DNA of 64,000 nucleotides from Stenocarpella maydis. Taxonomy: Eukaryota; Ascomycota; Sordariomycetes; Diaporthales; Diaporthaceae. Within the stretch, counting starts at the first letter, position 1. The number at the start of each line of letters is the position of its first letter. The stretch lies in contig NQMI01000074.1 of the NCBI GenBank assembly GCA_002270565.1, positions 161,186 through 225,185 on the forward strand. Reading direction: 5' to 3'. The notes under the pieces are model-generated. The model saw nothing but the letters and a program-made list of their open reading frames with translations, made no database searches and was not told the DNA's origin. A program made the position numbers and the translations under genes. This document shows positions 23,565-35,330 of this stretch, piece by piece.

Positions 23565-24673
23565 ACAGTGTGGTCACGTCCGGGGCCAGGCCAAGTCAGT
23601 CACTGATACAGCTTGACTAGCGAGTCGGCAGGTCGTCAATAGCAGGCAGGTCGCGCGAAGGCCTGGCAGGGTGACGCATATGACACGGGAAAAGAATTAT
23701 CTAGGCTGATCAATGGGCGGGAACCTCGGCAGAGCGCCGTGCATGTAAAGATGCAGCAAGATGAAAGGGGGCATGGTTGAGAGCGAACCGCCAGGAGCGC
23801 CGACCAAGGCCGGCTGGCGAGGTTTGTTGTTGGCAGGGGTGTGTTTAGGTGCAATGCCTGGACGAAGCTCGGATTTCAGCTCATCGCTTCTGTTGGGCTG
23901 TATTGCCCCTGATGAGCAGGCAGAGAGTGGGGTTGGCCGGCACAAGCAGCAAGCCTCGGCAACAAGATGGCTTTGGGCTCGAAGCTATTGCTGCACGACA
24001 CGCCACGCCGGCACGTACATGTAGATACTGAACAATAGACTGCCGTGGGAGGAGACATGCGAGCTCCCAACCATGCAACCAAGGTTCCGAGGCGGAAAGG
24101 ACGCTGGCTGACATCCAAAGTACCTGTCTGTACCTGGGTCTCTTGGCCCGCCCTTGGCGGCATGAGCTTCAGACTGCGCCGTCTGGCAGGTAGTGTAGTG
24201 TAGATCGCAATGAAGGGGGCAGGACGCCCGGGGAGTGGAGTGGCTGCAGCCGACCATTGCCTGCTGTGACGGCGTCAAGCTCGTACAGCAACCTACCTAC
24301 CCGGCAGCGATCTCTGGAGGCCAATGTTTGTGCTACCTGCGTTACGGCCTTGCCTTGCCTGCATGGAGGTGTGCGTATGTACGTACATAGATGTGTAGGT
24401 ATATATAGTATCTAGCACGTCGAGTGTATTTTATGTACACGTGGCTTACCAGAGTTGTAAAGAGATTATTTATTTCTTAATTTGACAGCGCAGGCGGGAT
24501 TCCTAGGTGGCTAGCAACTGATTTCAGACAGAGGCGCGCGCCTCATCCGCCCTGTCTGCACGCACTGCAGACGACCACCATAACCAGACGAGACAAGACC
24601 CTGGAACGCACATTATTCTCCCCGTACTGCCGCCACATTCTCTCGACAACTCGTCTCGCCTGCCCACTCTGCC

Positions 24674-24706
24674 CCATACCATACCATACCATACCACACC
24701 ATACCA
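24674..24706. repeat. (CATAC)n pentanucleotide repeat
   Basis: Five to six imperfect copies of CATAC in the promoter or leader of the RasGEF gene; one copy reads CACAC. Confidence 0.85.
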
Positions 24707-24992
24707 GATCAGCTCCTCCCTCCCCTCAACTGCACGTTGCCCAGCGCCCAGTGCTCAGGTGCGCTTGACCGCCCCGTACTTGTTTCTGACCGCCCGTAAG
24801 TTGAGCGCCCTTTTGGTCGTTGGAGAGTTAGTTATACTTTGGTCTAGGCTGGGTGCACTAGGTGTCATGATCCCTCCCAACGCGTGCGAGTTTCGTGTTC
24901 ACATGTGAAGGCATCCATCCTCCTGCGTGCCCACCCTAGCCCTCGCACTCAGTGTGCCAGTGTCCATCAGGCTTACGGTACCATCTCTCCAT

Positions 24993-25020
24993 CAGCAGCA
25001 GCAGCAGCAGCAGCAGCAGC
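24993..25020. repeat. (CAG)9 trinucleotide repeat
   Basis: Nine CAG units in the presumed 5' leader, about 610 bases before the RasGEF start codon. Read on the plus strand one frame gives polyglutamine, but coding is not supported. Confidence 0.9.
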
Positions 25021-25630
25021 ATCTGATCCTCGCTACAACCTCCGCTGCCTGCCTGCTGCCAGCAGCCCTAGCCCCCTTAGCTCTGCCGCCTTCCGCCCTC
25101 CGCTCATTTCCCCACGCCCGGACAGCCCCCGAGTCCGCTCCTACGACCGTTGCCAGCCACCAAGACCCACACGCGACGACCTCCGTCTCTGCTGCGCCGC
25201 TCCTTCGCGACAGGAGCAGGTCGCCTCCTTCGCGCCTCACTCGCGCCTCACTCGCGCCTCCCGGCCCCTCTCCAAAGCCGCCCCCATATCCCGCCGAACA
25301 TACCGGCGCGCCCGCCGAACCAGCCGGCACATCGCAGTCGGGCTGGGCGCCCCAACATGTGCCTGTGCCTGTTCTTGTGCCCCAGCCCTGGTCGCACCCT
25401 CGCAGAGACTCGCTGAAGGGACCAACACACATCAGTCGTCTCCGTTGTCCGTATATTGAACTTTCGTTCCGCTTCTGGACCCAGCTCCCCGGTCCTCACA
25501 AAGAGCTCACTTCAGCGCCTTCCGGCCTACATGGCACAACTGGCTGGGTCATAGCCAAACTGATACACGCCATTTGGACCAGAGGAGGACAGCACGCCCG
25601 GCCAACACCCTCCTGTCTATTCCCTCCACC

Positions 25631-28343
25631 ATGGACACAATCAACATCGCCATCATCGGCGCCAATGGCGTGGGCAAGAGCGCCTTCCTGCAGCAGGTCC
25701 CCAAGATGACCAGGCCCGCCCACCAGGGCGTCGTCACGTCCAACTGGACCGAGCCTGATGGCTCCCAACATACAGTCAACATGTTTGAGGTCGACCTGGA
25801 GGCCTTTGACCTGGGCATGAACGAGCCCATCCGGTGGCCTAAGCAGGCCAACGGAGTGCTTGCCCCTCGCATCGATGGTACCCTGGTGCTCTACGACGTC
25901 ATGAACAAGGACAGCATCGTCCAGCTGCCCCAGACAATATGTGAGCCGTCCCTCGCCCGCCGCCCGTCTTCGTACTATGCCGCTCCCGGCAGTTACTAAG
26001 CCATGCGGCAGCCTCTCTCTCCGTCTCCAACTATCCCGTCGTCCTTGTCGCAACCAAATGCGACAACCCCGAGGAGTTGAGGGAGCTCGACACAGCAAGC
26101 GTCGCTGCCGCATACCCGTCCGTGTTAGCCAACTTCACCACCTCTCCATCATCTCCAAACTCTACTAGGGACTGCCTGCAGGTCATATTGAGGGCGGTCG
26201 TGAACGGCCGGAAAGGTAGTAAACTCCACCTCCGTCCGTCCCCGTGTCCCTAACACGAGCTGCTTCTATTCGTGGACCTGCCCGAGGCTGAAGTGCTCAA
26301 GGATCATCACTCATGCCTCTACTCCCCAAAAAGCCGTCTTTCAAGACCTCCGAGCTGACAATTGCACGTTATCCCAGGAGGTGATAAGTCGGATGCGGCC
26401 AGCCAACGACGGCGTGCCGCTTCGGCCGCAAACCTGGAGCCCACGGTAGACCCCCTCAACAACGGCCGACCAGATTCGGTACACAGCAAACACAGCAGAG
26501 CTAGCTCTGACCTTTCGTTGCTCAAGGGTTTCTCGCAGCAGTCGAGCGAAAGGGACAGCTACTACCGAGGTTCGTCAGCGCGGTCGCCCAGGGTGTACCC
26601 AGGCCAGGGTATGGGGCAAGACGAGGCCATGAACCCTACCGTGTCGAGCCAGCTGCGGCAGACCGGCGTGCGTTTAGATCTTGGGGCGGAGCCTTTCTAC
26701 GAAGTCGATGAATCAGACGGAGAGTCGTTCCGCACCTCGATGACGGACGACATGCCAATATTGCAACGGAGCGACGAGAGTTTCATGGACCGCCCGGCAA
26801 AGATGTCCGGCGTGTCATTCGATGAGCTTGTGGACAGGCTTCTGGCACCGAGGATGACGAGGGCAGACAACAACTTTGCGGATATCTTTCTGTGCCTGTA
26901 TCGCAAGTTTGCCGCACCAGGGCAGCTCTTTTCTGCAATCCTCACCAGGCTGGAGCGGGGGAAGGAAGACAAGTCGTCACACTACCTCAGCAAGAAAGCG
27001 ACGCAGATGCGCATAATCGAGGTCGTGGCAAGGTGGGTATCTCTATACCCTGGTGATTTTGCCAGGCCGACGACCAAGAAAACACTAGAGCGCTTCATCA
27101 ACCATCTGGCGAGCGAGCCGGCCTTCAGCGCAGCAGCCGGCCAGATGAGGGCGCAGCTCGAAACATATGTGGTGGAAGACGACGATACGGCCTGGGCGCA
27201 GTCGGATGATCCTCCAGAGGATGCTAGCGTGGCCAGCTCGCACAAATACCAGGATCTCGATGTGCCAATGGCATCGTTGAGTGTTGATGACCAGCTGTCG
27301 GCCGACATGCGGCGGCCGTCACAGGGGTCTGAACTGTCACAGGTCGAGCGAGACTATGGCACAGGGGAGACGAATTATCAGTACCATACTTACTGGGACT
27401 ACGAACGCGAGGCGGCGAAGATGGTCCCCCAGGCTACACTGCCTCTCAACAAATTTCGCTATCACATCTTCATGGATATAAACCCAGAAGACGTTGCCGA
27501 GGAGATCACCCGCATCGATTGGATCATGTTCAGCAGCGTGCGGATCCGCGACTGGGTGCGACATGTCAGCTTGTCGACTGCGGAGAAGGAGCGATGTCGG
27601 TCGCTGAGAAATGCGAACCGCTTGATCGCGCATTTCAACCACGTCGCCAAGTGGGTGCAGAACATGGTGCTGATCCGCGACAAGGCGAAGCACCGCGCCC
27701 CATGCCTCGAGAGATTTATGATCATCGCACACAAGCTGCGGAAACTGAACAACTACAACGGGCTGGGCGCCGTGGTGGCCGGCCTGCAGAACGCAAACAT
27801 AGCGCGCCTGCACGCAACACAGGCGCTCGTCAGCAGGGATGTCTGGAAGCAGTACCAGAGCGCCGAGAAGCTGATGCTAAATACTAAATCGTCGTTCGCG
27901 TACCGCCTGGCGTGGGAGAACAGCCCGCTCCCGAGGATACCGTACATGGCGCTCCATCGGAAGGATCTGACGTTTGCTGAAGAGGGCAACAAAACACTGG
28001 TTGGGCCCAACGGGGACCGTATCAACTGGAAGAAGTTTGAGATCCTCGGGGAGATATTGCTACCGATCATGAAGAGCCAGGGGGCGCCGTACCCGAACCT
28101 TCTCAAGAGGCATGAGGTCAGCCGGGACTTGATCTTGGACTGCCGGATGGAGCTGGATGAGGATGTGAGTCATGTCCCTGTTCTGGAGCACACTGCGAGC
28201 CTATGCGCACACCCAAGACTGACACACCCCTGCGGCAGGCCCTTTACCAGCGCAGCAAGCAAGTCGAGCCCGGCATTGGGGGTACGGGCGGCGCAGCCGA
28301 TCTCAAGAAGAAGACAATGGGTTTCTTGAGGGGCGGTGTCTGA
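25631..28343 (+). CDS. Ras-like P-loop domain fused to RasGEF (Cdc25-type exchange factor)
   Basis: An 801-aa predicted activator of a Ras-family GTPase, exchanging GDP for GTP. Exons are 25631-25940, 26012-26215, 26378-28164 and 28239-28343, all in frame. Residues 1-170 form a small-GTPase-like domain: P-loop GANGVGKS (10-17) and a G4-like TKCD (118-121), but no recognisable DxxG Walker B/switch II and no clear SAK G5 motif, so it may bind without hydrolysing or be degenerate. A Ser/Arg-rich linker follows. RasGEF_N begins near residue 313 (SFDELVDRLLAPRMTRADNN). The catalytic RasGEF domain runs about 526-760 (FRYHIFMDINPEDVAEEITR, ANRLIAHFNHVAKWVQNM, LRKLNNYNGLGAVVAGLQ). The start lies in an ideal context, CCACCATGG. 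It is not the SH3-containing Cdc25 layout; I see no SH3. Confidence 0.9.
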
Positions 28344-28859
28344 GAGAACGTACGTGGTGGGTGCGGACGGCCGATGGATTCATCTACTCCGAGAAATTCA
28401 TCCTTCGCATATGGAAGCTGGAGCCTTCCCACTAGCTAAACATACCTATCCCCCCGATTTGCACATAGAGAGGAAAAGCACGGGTAGCGGAATGTCATTG
28501 GGCCTTTTTTTTTCGTTTCGTTTCAATCAAAGGCATGGGTGTACGAGCGTGTGCCTGAAGCCACCAGGTGTCTCGGCCTAGCCTTTGTTAATACACTATT
28601 GTCATCTCACCGTCCATCTGTTTGAACTCGCGCATGCTCTTTCTGTTCGACGCGATTGGTTCTGTTTTCGCGTGGCACAGATTTCGCAAATGGTACTCCA
28701 TGCCCCGTCTCCTCAAGCCGACGGGACGCCGTTTTACAAAGAGCACTGCAGAGGATGGAAATGAAGGGGGTATCATACTTGATGCGCAGTGCGACCTGGC
28801 GTACGTCTATCTCATGTATATACATGTGTCTATCCCCCACAAATGTGGAGGGCTACGGC

Positions 28860-29400
28860 CGATACTACTCTCTGGCTGCGAACAGGTGGTACATTCTCAC
28901 GCCCCCACGCCTCCTCGCCGGCGCCGCCATGCTTCGAGAAAGCCGCCTCGCTGCCGAAGGGGCTACTGGCCCTTGCCAAGCAGCACCTGGGTCGACAAGA
29001 CGGAAAAGCCCTTGTGGGGCCCCCCAGCCCTCCCCGGAGCTCTACCGCCAGGCCGTTGGTGCACACGCAGTTCCCGGGCACCGGCCGGCGGGGCGACCGG
29101 TATTCTGACCAGTTCCAACAGGCCGTGGTGCCCTACTCGACCGACTGGACCGGGGCCGAGGGCATCATGAGGGAGGTTGGCTGCGAGCTCCTGTCCATCA
29201 CTGGGCCCTCGTACCTCATCCCACACTTGGCCGGCGCCCTGTACCTGATCCTCCGTGTCCAACGACCGCGGCGCCCACGTCGCGGGCAACGTCAACCTCG
29301 AGGTCTCGGCCGTCGTGGACGACTGGACCCGGGGCGTTGAGAAGAATGCGACCCCGACGCGCGCGTGGGAATGGATATTAGTGTATATCGCGGGACAAGA
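28860..29400 (+). pseudogene. Frameshifted remnant of an unidentified protein-coding gene
   Basis: Protein-like text continues through this stretch but switches frame several times. One frame reads YSLAANRWYILTPPRLLAGA, another continues with LLALAKQHLGRQDGKALVGP, the first returns with ELYRQAVGAHAVPG, the second resumes with VVPYSTDWTGAEGIMREVG and LLSITGPSYLIPHLAGALYL, and the third ends with NDRGAHVAGNVNLEVSAVV. No consensus introns explain every switch, so accumulated frameshifts (or sequencing errors) are the simplest reading. I do not recognise the family. Confidence 0.4.
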
Positions 29401-30010
29401 TGCGGGCTCAGATGTATGATACTGGTAGTTTAATGTCTCAACATGTAATACCACGCTGGACTCAGAGACATCAGCAGACCGTGTCTCAGCCTATCGTAAA
29501 TTAAATCCTGCGTCGCACGGATATATTCGGCATGCAGGTAATCGTGTGAGATACTTGAAGCCGGGCGGATTGGGAACATATCTGGACGAAGTCGTACCTA
29601 AATCAGGCAATGTCATTGTTCAAATACGAAATGTTCTAATTTGGAGTTATCAACGTGCCTCGAAAGCGCCTATTCCTCCTCGTAGCTTATTAGTTCTAAG
29701 ACAAGTCCGGACAAGGCACGGTTTCCAATGGCTCTGCAGCATTGATTGCCCATGGCCAGACGACGGACAAGGGGCAGAGTAAGAGTGCCCCAGCCCATAA
29801 TATCCGACCGCGAAGCCGCACGAGCGCATCATAGAGCGTCTTGAGTAACAGGGTCCAATCCCGGGAACGTACTGTCCTAGTGCTGAGCAATTGTGCTCTA
29901 GCAACAATAAGCTCCTGACGGTGGGCATCACCCCCCTTGCCCTGTACTGCTGCCATGGGACACGGAGGCCATTTCCCCACAGGTCAGGAGATGCATATAT
30001 ATACGTACAT

Positions 30011-30039
30011 TCTCTCTCTCTCACACACACACACACACA
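30011..30039. repeat. (TC)n-(AC)n microsatellite
   Basis: A TC run passes directly into AC repeats in an intergenic region; no coding meaning is seen. Confidence 0.85.
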
Positions 30040-31990
30040 TAAATATATATCTGGATTGTGTTCCTGGAACCCGTCGGCAGATCTGCAGTGCCAGGCCTCA
30101 CGTGGTCATCATGTCAGGCACATTGTTGCGACGAGTATCACGACGCGTGCCCGGGTCGTGCTATGGTCTGTCATGGGCGACAGGGCTCCGCATCACGTGT
30201 TCTTCTCCCTCGCTCTGGCAGGCCGACTGATGCCATCGCCGTGCCCCGGAGCCCTCCGTGCCACCCTTGCGTTCCAGGAACACCCGGAAAAGGAGCCAGG
30301 AGAGGTGGCATCATGAGTAGTTGCTTTGACTGTGCACAGGCAGAGACAAGCCCAGCCGAGAGGCCGGGCCCGAGACACCGGGCCAGCAAAGTGCACGCTT
30401 CCGGGCTGTACGACGCTTCCGAGCTTGTCACGGATCACTTGTTTACTAGCACGATCTCCCACAATCTCCCACCGGAGAGATATCCGTGGTGGCCCGAGGG
30501 CGGCGCCAGGAAGAGCCTCATCGGTGGGCAAAGTGGACATCTTCCCAAGTACTCCGTACAGATTACCCCATCATGTCCCCCCCACCCCTTTTCCCGCCGC
30601 GGCTGGGTGCAAATTTGCGTGCCTCCCTCTGAGACAAATAATAAAATAAATATATCCTCGGCTCGCGAAAGAATACAAGATGAAAGCGGGCGGCTCCTTG
30701 GCCTCATCTCACACCACACTACCCCCAAAAGCAAAATCAAAAGCCTCCCCCCCGTCACGCGGTGTCGCGACATGAGAGGGAGATCAGACCAGAAGAAGGT
30801 TGAGGCGTGTGTCAGCAGCCAGACAACCCTGCCAGTAAAAGACGGTGGTTGGTAATGGAGCGAAATTAGGCTAGGCCTTTGACAGAAGGTTGGCTGCAGG
30901 CGATCCCTCTCCTTCTGGACAAATTACGCAACTGTGCTTGCGACCTGCAGAAACCATTTTCATGTTGACCCTGTTGTTGTCGATCAGAGCCTCTCACGGA
31001 TTGGGGTTGTTATGGGGTTTCCGGGGGAGGCAATGGAGGACCACTTCCCGGCCCCCCACAACCAGCGTCATTCACTCCACTCGCTTCTCATTCAGGTCTA
31101 CACTACATATGTCCGCGTTGAGTCTCTTCGCAGAGCAAGGAGTTGGACATCATCCTGCAGCGGCTGTTGCCCGGCAGACAGCCTGGGTGGTGGTGGTATA
31201 CCAGAGGAGGGAGCGTGAAGTAACATTAAAGGAACTGGGCCGGCTATCGGACGAAACGCACCAAGGCGGTCACGATGCCTGCATTTGCTACCAATGATGG
31301 CGCACACGGTCATACCATGCGCATTAAATAAAACATGGTGGCCGTTTTCGCGCGACTCGTGAGGGTTCCAGCCGTGGCTAGCTCCGCGTAGCCTACATAG
31401 CTCGACTAGACTACATGACACCAGCCAGTCCCCATCCACTCAAAACCGACGTCTCCACCATGGCTGGCTTCTCAACCCACCCCCGTCCCCCGGCCTCTCA
31501 CCCTGGCAGCCCAGCCAGCTGCGGGTCCCGGTTGTGCCCCATTTGCCCAGGGCTCCGGGTCCGCCTTTCCTTCTTTCGCTTTCCAAGCCCGACGAGGTCA
31601 CCGGACCCGCGCCGCCTTTGCATGGCAGGCATCTGATCGCATTTAGCCGCATCCCTTGCTTCGATCCTGCTTTCCCTTGAATAGCTTGTAGTCCCCCTCC
31701 TGCCGGCCGTGGCACTTCAAGGATTTTCTCTGGCCCATTCCTCGCTCTCCAGTCGTGCCCTGGGTTGCATGTGAACGCCCTGCCCGCCTGCCGACGTTAC
31801 CAACGCCGCCGTCCAACCTAGCACAGCAGTAACCGTACTCACTCTCACGCGCAAACACACGCCACAGCTCAACTCAACACACCACACCACACACTCACCC
31901 GCGCTCATAATCGCACTCACACCCTTCTTGACTCTTTCCCCACTTAACTACACCTACAACCATATTGGCACGCAGTTGCGCGCGCACACC

Positions 31991-32674
31991 ATGTTGGACA
32001 CGCACACCGGACCAACGGCAACGGCAGCGAGAGCCACCAGAGTGAACAACCAGAGAGCCCCGGCGAGGCCCTCAAAAAAATCAATGCCCCTCGACCCAGC
32101 CGACCTGAGCAGGCGCCTGAATATCGTCATAGCGGAGCGACAGCTCCAGGACCTCCAGCTGGGCCAGAAGGCGCACCAGTCAGAGCCGGACCTGCTCAGT
32201 GCCCGCCACACGGGCGATGTGCGCACCAAGAAGACTGCCCTGCCCCCTCAGGACAACAATAACAACAAGAGGTCTTCTCTCCTTGCGGCCCACAGGACAT
32301 CAGCAAGATGGGTCTTCAGGACAAAGCCTTCCGCTGACCCCTCGCTCCTCGACTCCGCCGACTCCAGTGCGACCTACGTCAACATCACACGTGAGCCCAA
32401 CGCGCTGGGGCAGAAGAACAGAGATGATGCGGTGCTGGAACAACGCTCCAAGGACCATTACCCTCCGGATTGGACCCAGCTGGACTCAGCAGGGTCGAAA
32501 CCCCGGCGGCTACAACTGTTGAAACGGATAAGCCCGATCGCGGTGCTCAAGCTGAGGCTCGGGGGCGGGGATCCCGCAGTAGAAGCCCGGACTCGGTGCG
32601 GCACTGTGATGGGCGCGGGCCAAGCAGCAATGAACCGAAAATATGGCGTCTTCTCAAGACTACTGGCGCATTAG
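31991..32674 (+). CDS. Hypothetical protein
   Basis: A 227-aa frame with an ATG after a C/A-rich leader. The N-terminal third is basic with a short helical segment (LSRRLNIVIAERQLQDLQLG, residues about 38-57) of a kind I associate with uncharacterised Sordariomycete proteins; the rest is Ser/Asp/Arg-rich and probably disordered. A GTGAGC donor-like site at about 32390 suggests the 3' half may be spliced differently, since another frame is also open downstream (to about 32700). No function is assigned, and the existence of the gene is only moderately supported. Confidence 0.45.
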   Translation: MLDTHTGPTATAARATRVNNQRAPARPSKKSMPLDPADLSRRLNIVIAERQLQDLQLGQKAHQSEPDLLSARHTGDVRTKKTALPPQDNNNNKRSSLLAAHRTSARWVFRTKPSADPSLLDSADSSATYVNITREPNALGQKNRDDAVLEQRSKDHYPPDWTQLDSAGSKPRRLQLLKRISPIAVLKLRLGGGDPAVEARTRCGTVMGAGQAAMNRKYGVFSRLLAH

Positions 32675-32871
32675 CAGGGCGGTGCATAGGGGGGGGGGGT
32701 TAATGCGGGAGACGAGAAACGTAATGCACCTACAATAATGATCTGCCCACGTTTTTGTGGCCAACTTTTTTGATACCCATTGAACGCGACAACGTCACAA
32801 TCATATCACACCAAATGTTGTAGCACAATACCCAGCCGCTGGGGCATGGAGATGCGCATGTTTGTGATCAA

Positions 32872-33758
32872 TCAGGCCCACTTGGACTCGGCCTCGATGA
32901 GCTTTTCGATGAGCTGCACATCTTGCTTCTTGACCTGCTCCCTCACCAGGTCGGTGATGCCCGCCGTGGCCTCCTGCCTGGACAGCAGGTGCAGGACCAG
33001 CTCGCAGTACTCCCTGACGGCGTCGCCATCCTCGCCCGGGTCGGTCCTCGCCTTGCGCAGGGCCTCCTTGCCCCGGCGGAGCCCCAGGTCGTGCGTCCAC
33101 CTCGGCTTCTTATTGTGCTGCTGGTAGCCAGGCGCCTGCTGCAGGTTCCAGGGGAGGCCGCCGCGGCCCGGCTGCTCCTCCTCGGGCGGCAGCGTCGCGA
33201 CGTGGATGTTGGCCAGCTTCTCCGGCAGGCCTGGATACCGCCTGAAGAGCTGCGCCAGCTCGGGCGAGTCATCCAGGATGCTGAAGGGGTGCGCCTTGCG
33301 TTTGTTGGGCCTGCTGCCGCTGCCGCCGACGTCGTCGTGGTTGGTGTCCTGTTGGAACGGCTGCTTGGGCGGTGGCGCCAGGGTGGGCTGGGGCTCGACC
33401 GGTGGGTGGTTCTCCTTGTGGGGGCGGAAGCAGGCTACTGAGCAGCTGGAGGGCGGTTAGCAGGCTGGGGACCTGGGGACTGGGGAGGTCGGGGGACGTC
33501 GGAGGGGTGCTGGACTTACTAGGGGATAGAACAGCGAGGGCACTTGTATTTCCCTTGTTGCTTCTCACAAATCCCACACAGCTTGGGCTGCGGCCTTGGG
33601 GGTGGTGGTGCATCTTCAGCCCCTGCTGCTACCGCGTCGTGCGTTGGCGCGTCGTGCTGTGCCTGTTCGTGCTCGGCCGTCTCGTTCTCGGCGCTCTTGT
33701 CGTCTGGGGGGAGACAGCCATCCCGGTCGTTCGGAGCTCCCTGAGCGTCCACTGACAT
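32872..33758 (-). CDS. zf-HIT domain protein, Hit1/ZNHIT3-like
   Basis: A 270-aa protein with exons 33520-33758 and 32872-33445 on the minus strand. The intron falls inside the zinc finger: CGICEKQQGKYKCPRCSIP before it and YCSVACFRPHKENH after it, together giving the CxxC...CxxC...CxxxC...H layout of HIT fingers. Yeast Hit1 and human ZNHIT3 act in box C/D snoRNP assembly with Rsa1/NUFIP; this is the likeliest role, probably nuclear. The N-terminus is acidic, the middle is Pro-rich with a basic patch (RPNKRKAHPF), and the C-terminus is helical (LIEKLIEAESKWA). It is divergent from the Nfu1 gene. Assignment to Hit1 rather than another HIT-finger protein is inferred from length and finger sequence. 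Confidence 0.8.
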
Positions 33759-34262
33759 GGCTGCAGATGGAATTCCAACGGAGGGATCGGCAGCGGACGG
33801 CAGGTCGGCAGGTCGGCAGGTCGGCAGGTCGGCGGTGCGCAGGTTGGTCGAAAGGCAGGTAGGTGTACTAGGTCGTGTTGGTTGTGCTGGTGTGAGCTGT
33901 TGTTCTCGGTAGAAATTTGACGAGGAGGATCGCCGTTACTTTTTCTGGGCAGGGGTGTAGTCCACCCAACCCCCACACAGGCGTACTACACCACACGTGT
34001 AGTGTACTGCTGCTGCACAACAACTGGGCCGCCGCTCAGAAATCTGGGGAAGCTCGGATGATGGCAACGCCCAGATTTGTCACCTCCACTGCAGCCCGAC
34101 AGCCCGGGCCAAGCAATGACGCAGGCCGCCGTGGGGCAAATAAATGATCCTCGCGCATTTTTGTAAGCAGCGGGGGCTCTTCTTAACAACACTCTGCGGC
34201 CGCCGCTGCTGCCACCTTCCTACACCTTTCAATCCATATCCTGCAGGCCATATCTTTTCAGC
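33759..34262. promoter_or_regulatory. Shared divergent promoter of zf-HIT and Nfu1 genes
   Basis: About 500 bases separate the two start codons, so both promoters must lie here. An 8-bp tandem repeat (four copies of GGCAGGTC) sits within the presumed leader of the minus-strand gene. No gene is present. Confidence 0.5.
33799..33832. repeat. Four tandem copies of GGCAGGTC
   Basis: Head-to-tail octamers 40-75 bases upstream of the zf-HIT start codon; in the minus-strand transcript they would read GACCTGCC repeatedly within the 5' UTR. Confidence 0.85.
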
Positions 34263-35330
34263 ATGATTCTAAGGAGGATAAGCAGGCCATCAGGCAATAT
34301 CATTTCGGCTGCGCGGCCGTCGCAGACCCGCCCCGGCCCGCGAATCGCCGGCCGGCTCTCCCAGGTGCGATCCCACAGAATAGGCCCGACACACCCCCCC
34401 TTCGCAGCAGGGCAACACCGGCCACAGGCCCACCAGACGGCAGCGCCAAGGTCGCCCCTCCCCGGCGTGCGGGGCGCCCTCGGGCGGCGCACGATATTCA
34501 TCCAGGTCGAGCCGACGCCGAACCCGGACGCCCTCAAGTTCCTCCCCAACCAGCGCATCCTCCCCGAGAACATCAGCACGCCCTTCATCGAGTACCTGAG
34601 CCCGCGCAGCACCATCTCGCCGCCGTACCCGTCGCCCCTGGCCGCGCAGCTCATGAACGTGGACGGCGTCAAGGCCGTCTTCTTCGGCACCGACTTCATC
34701 ACCGTCACCAAGGAGGAGGACGCCAACTGGGCGCACATCAAGCCCGAGGTCTTTGCGCTCACCACCGAGGCCGTCACGGGCGGGCAGAGCATCGTCAATG
34801 CCTCCGAGAAGGAGGAAGGTGGCGGTGCGGACGGCGCGGACGGCGCTGCGGCGGAGGCGGACAGCCTCGCCTACGACGAGAACGACGACGAGGTCGTTGG
34901 CATGATCAAGGAGCTGCTGGAGACGCGCATCCGCCCCGCCATCCAGGAGGACGGTGGCGACATCGAGTTCCGCGGCTTCAAGGACGGCCACGTCCTGCTT
35001 AAGCTGCGCGGCGCGTGCCGGACTTGTGACTCGAGCACGGTCACGCTGAAGAACGGCATCGAGGGCATGCTGATGCACTATGTGAGTGAGAAGTAAACCC
35101 CACCTCGACCGCGGGGGCTTGCGCTGTCACGTCTCGTGTCTGCACACACCATGCTAATGTGTTGCCCCCTTTCCCAGATCGAGGAGGTCAAGGGCGTCAC
35201 GCAGGTCATGGACGAGGAGGAGGAGATAGCCGTGAGGGAGTTCGCCAAGTTCGAGGAGAAGCTGAGGCAGCAGAAGGGCTCCGTGCCGCCCACGTCGCCC
35301 GGAAAGGGCTCCATCGACAAGGTCGCTTGA
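34263..35330 (+). CDS. NFU1: Mitochondrial iron-sulfur cluster protein Nfu1
   Basis: Late-acting mitochondrial Fe-S cluster carrier, 323 aa, supplying [4Fe-4S] clusters to enzymes such as lipoate synthase. Exons are 34263-35081 and 35178-35330 (phase 0). An Arg-rich presequence (MILRRISRPSGNIISAARP) precedes the Nfu_N domain, which begins near residue 78 (IFIQVEPTPNPDALKFLPNQ) and includes GVKAVFFGTDFITVTK. A Gly/Ala/Asp-rich linker follows. The NifU-like C-terminal domain (from about residue 213) contains IRPAIQEDGGDIEFRGF and the cluster-binding CxxC in GACRTCDSS. The second exon encodes the end of that domain (IEEVKGVTQVMDEEEE) and a short tail; without splicing the frame would stop three codons after the donor. 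Confidence 0.95.

Larger units (their letters stand above)
23565..25630. other. Long leader/promoter region of the RasGEF gene
   Basis: The first part is featureless. From about 24570 it is CT/CCA-rich and carries a CATAC pentamer repeat and a CAG repeat, like a long 5' UTR. Open frames over the CAG run give polyglutamine followed by Pro/Ser/Ala-rich text; they lack a convincing link to the downstream start and were not called. Confidence 0.5.
28344..31990. other. Gene-poor region with one decayed coding remnant
   Basis: Outside the remnant at 28.86-29.40 kb I find no gene. A CT/CA microsatellite lies at 30011-30039. The open frame at about 30058-30855 is long but its composition is irregular and overlaps other open frames, so it was not called. 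From 31640 the sequence becomes C- and A-rich, as in a leader for the next gene. Confidence 0.5.

Noticed and set aside
24884..25709. Long frames with polyglutamine before the RasGEF start
   Set aside because: They overlap in two frames, arise from a CAG repeat and a CT-rich leader, and run out of frame into the RasGEF exon, whose own ATG has an ideal context.
30058..30855. A 265-residue open frame
   Set aside because: Composition is irregular with many Cys/Pro/Arg, several other frames are open over the same stretch, and no motif is recognisable.
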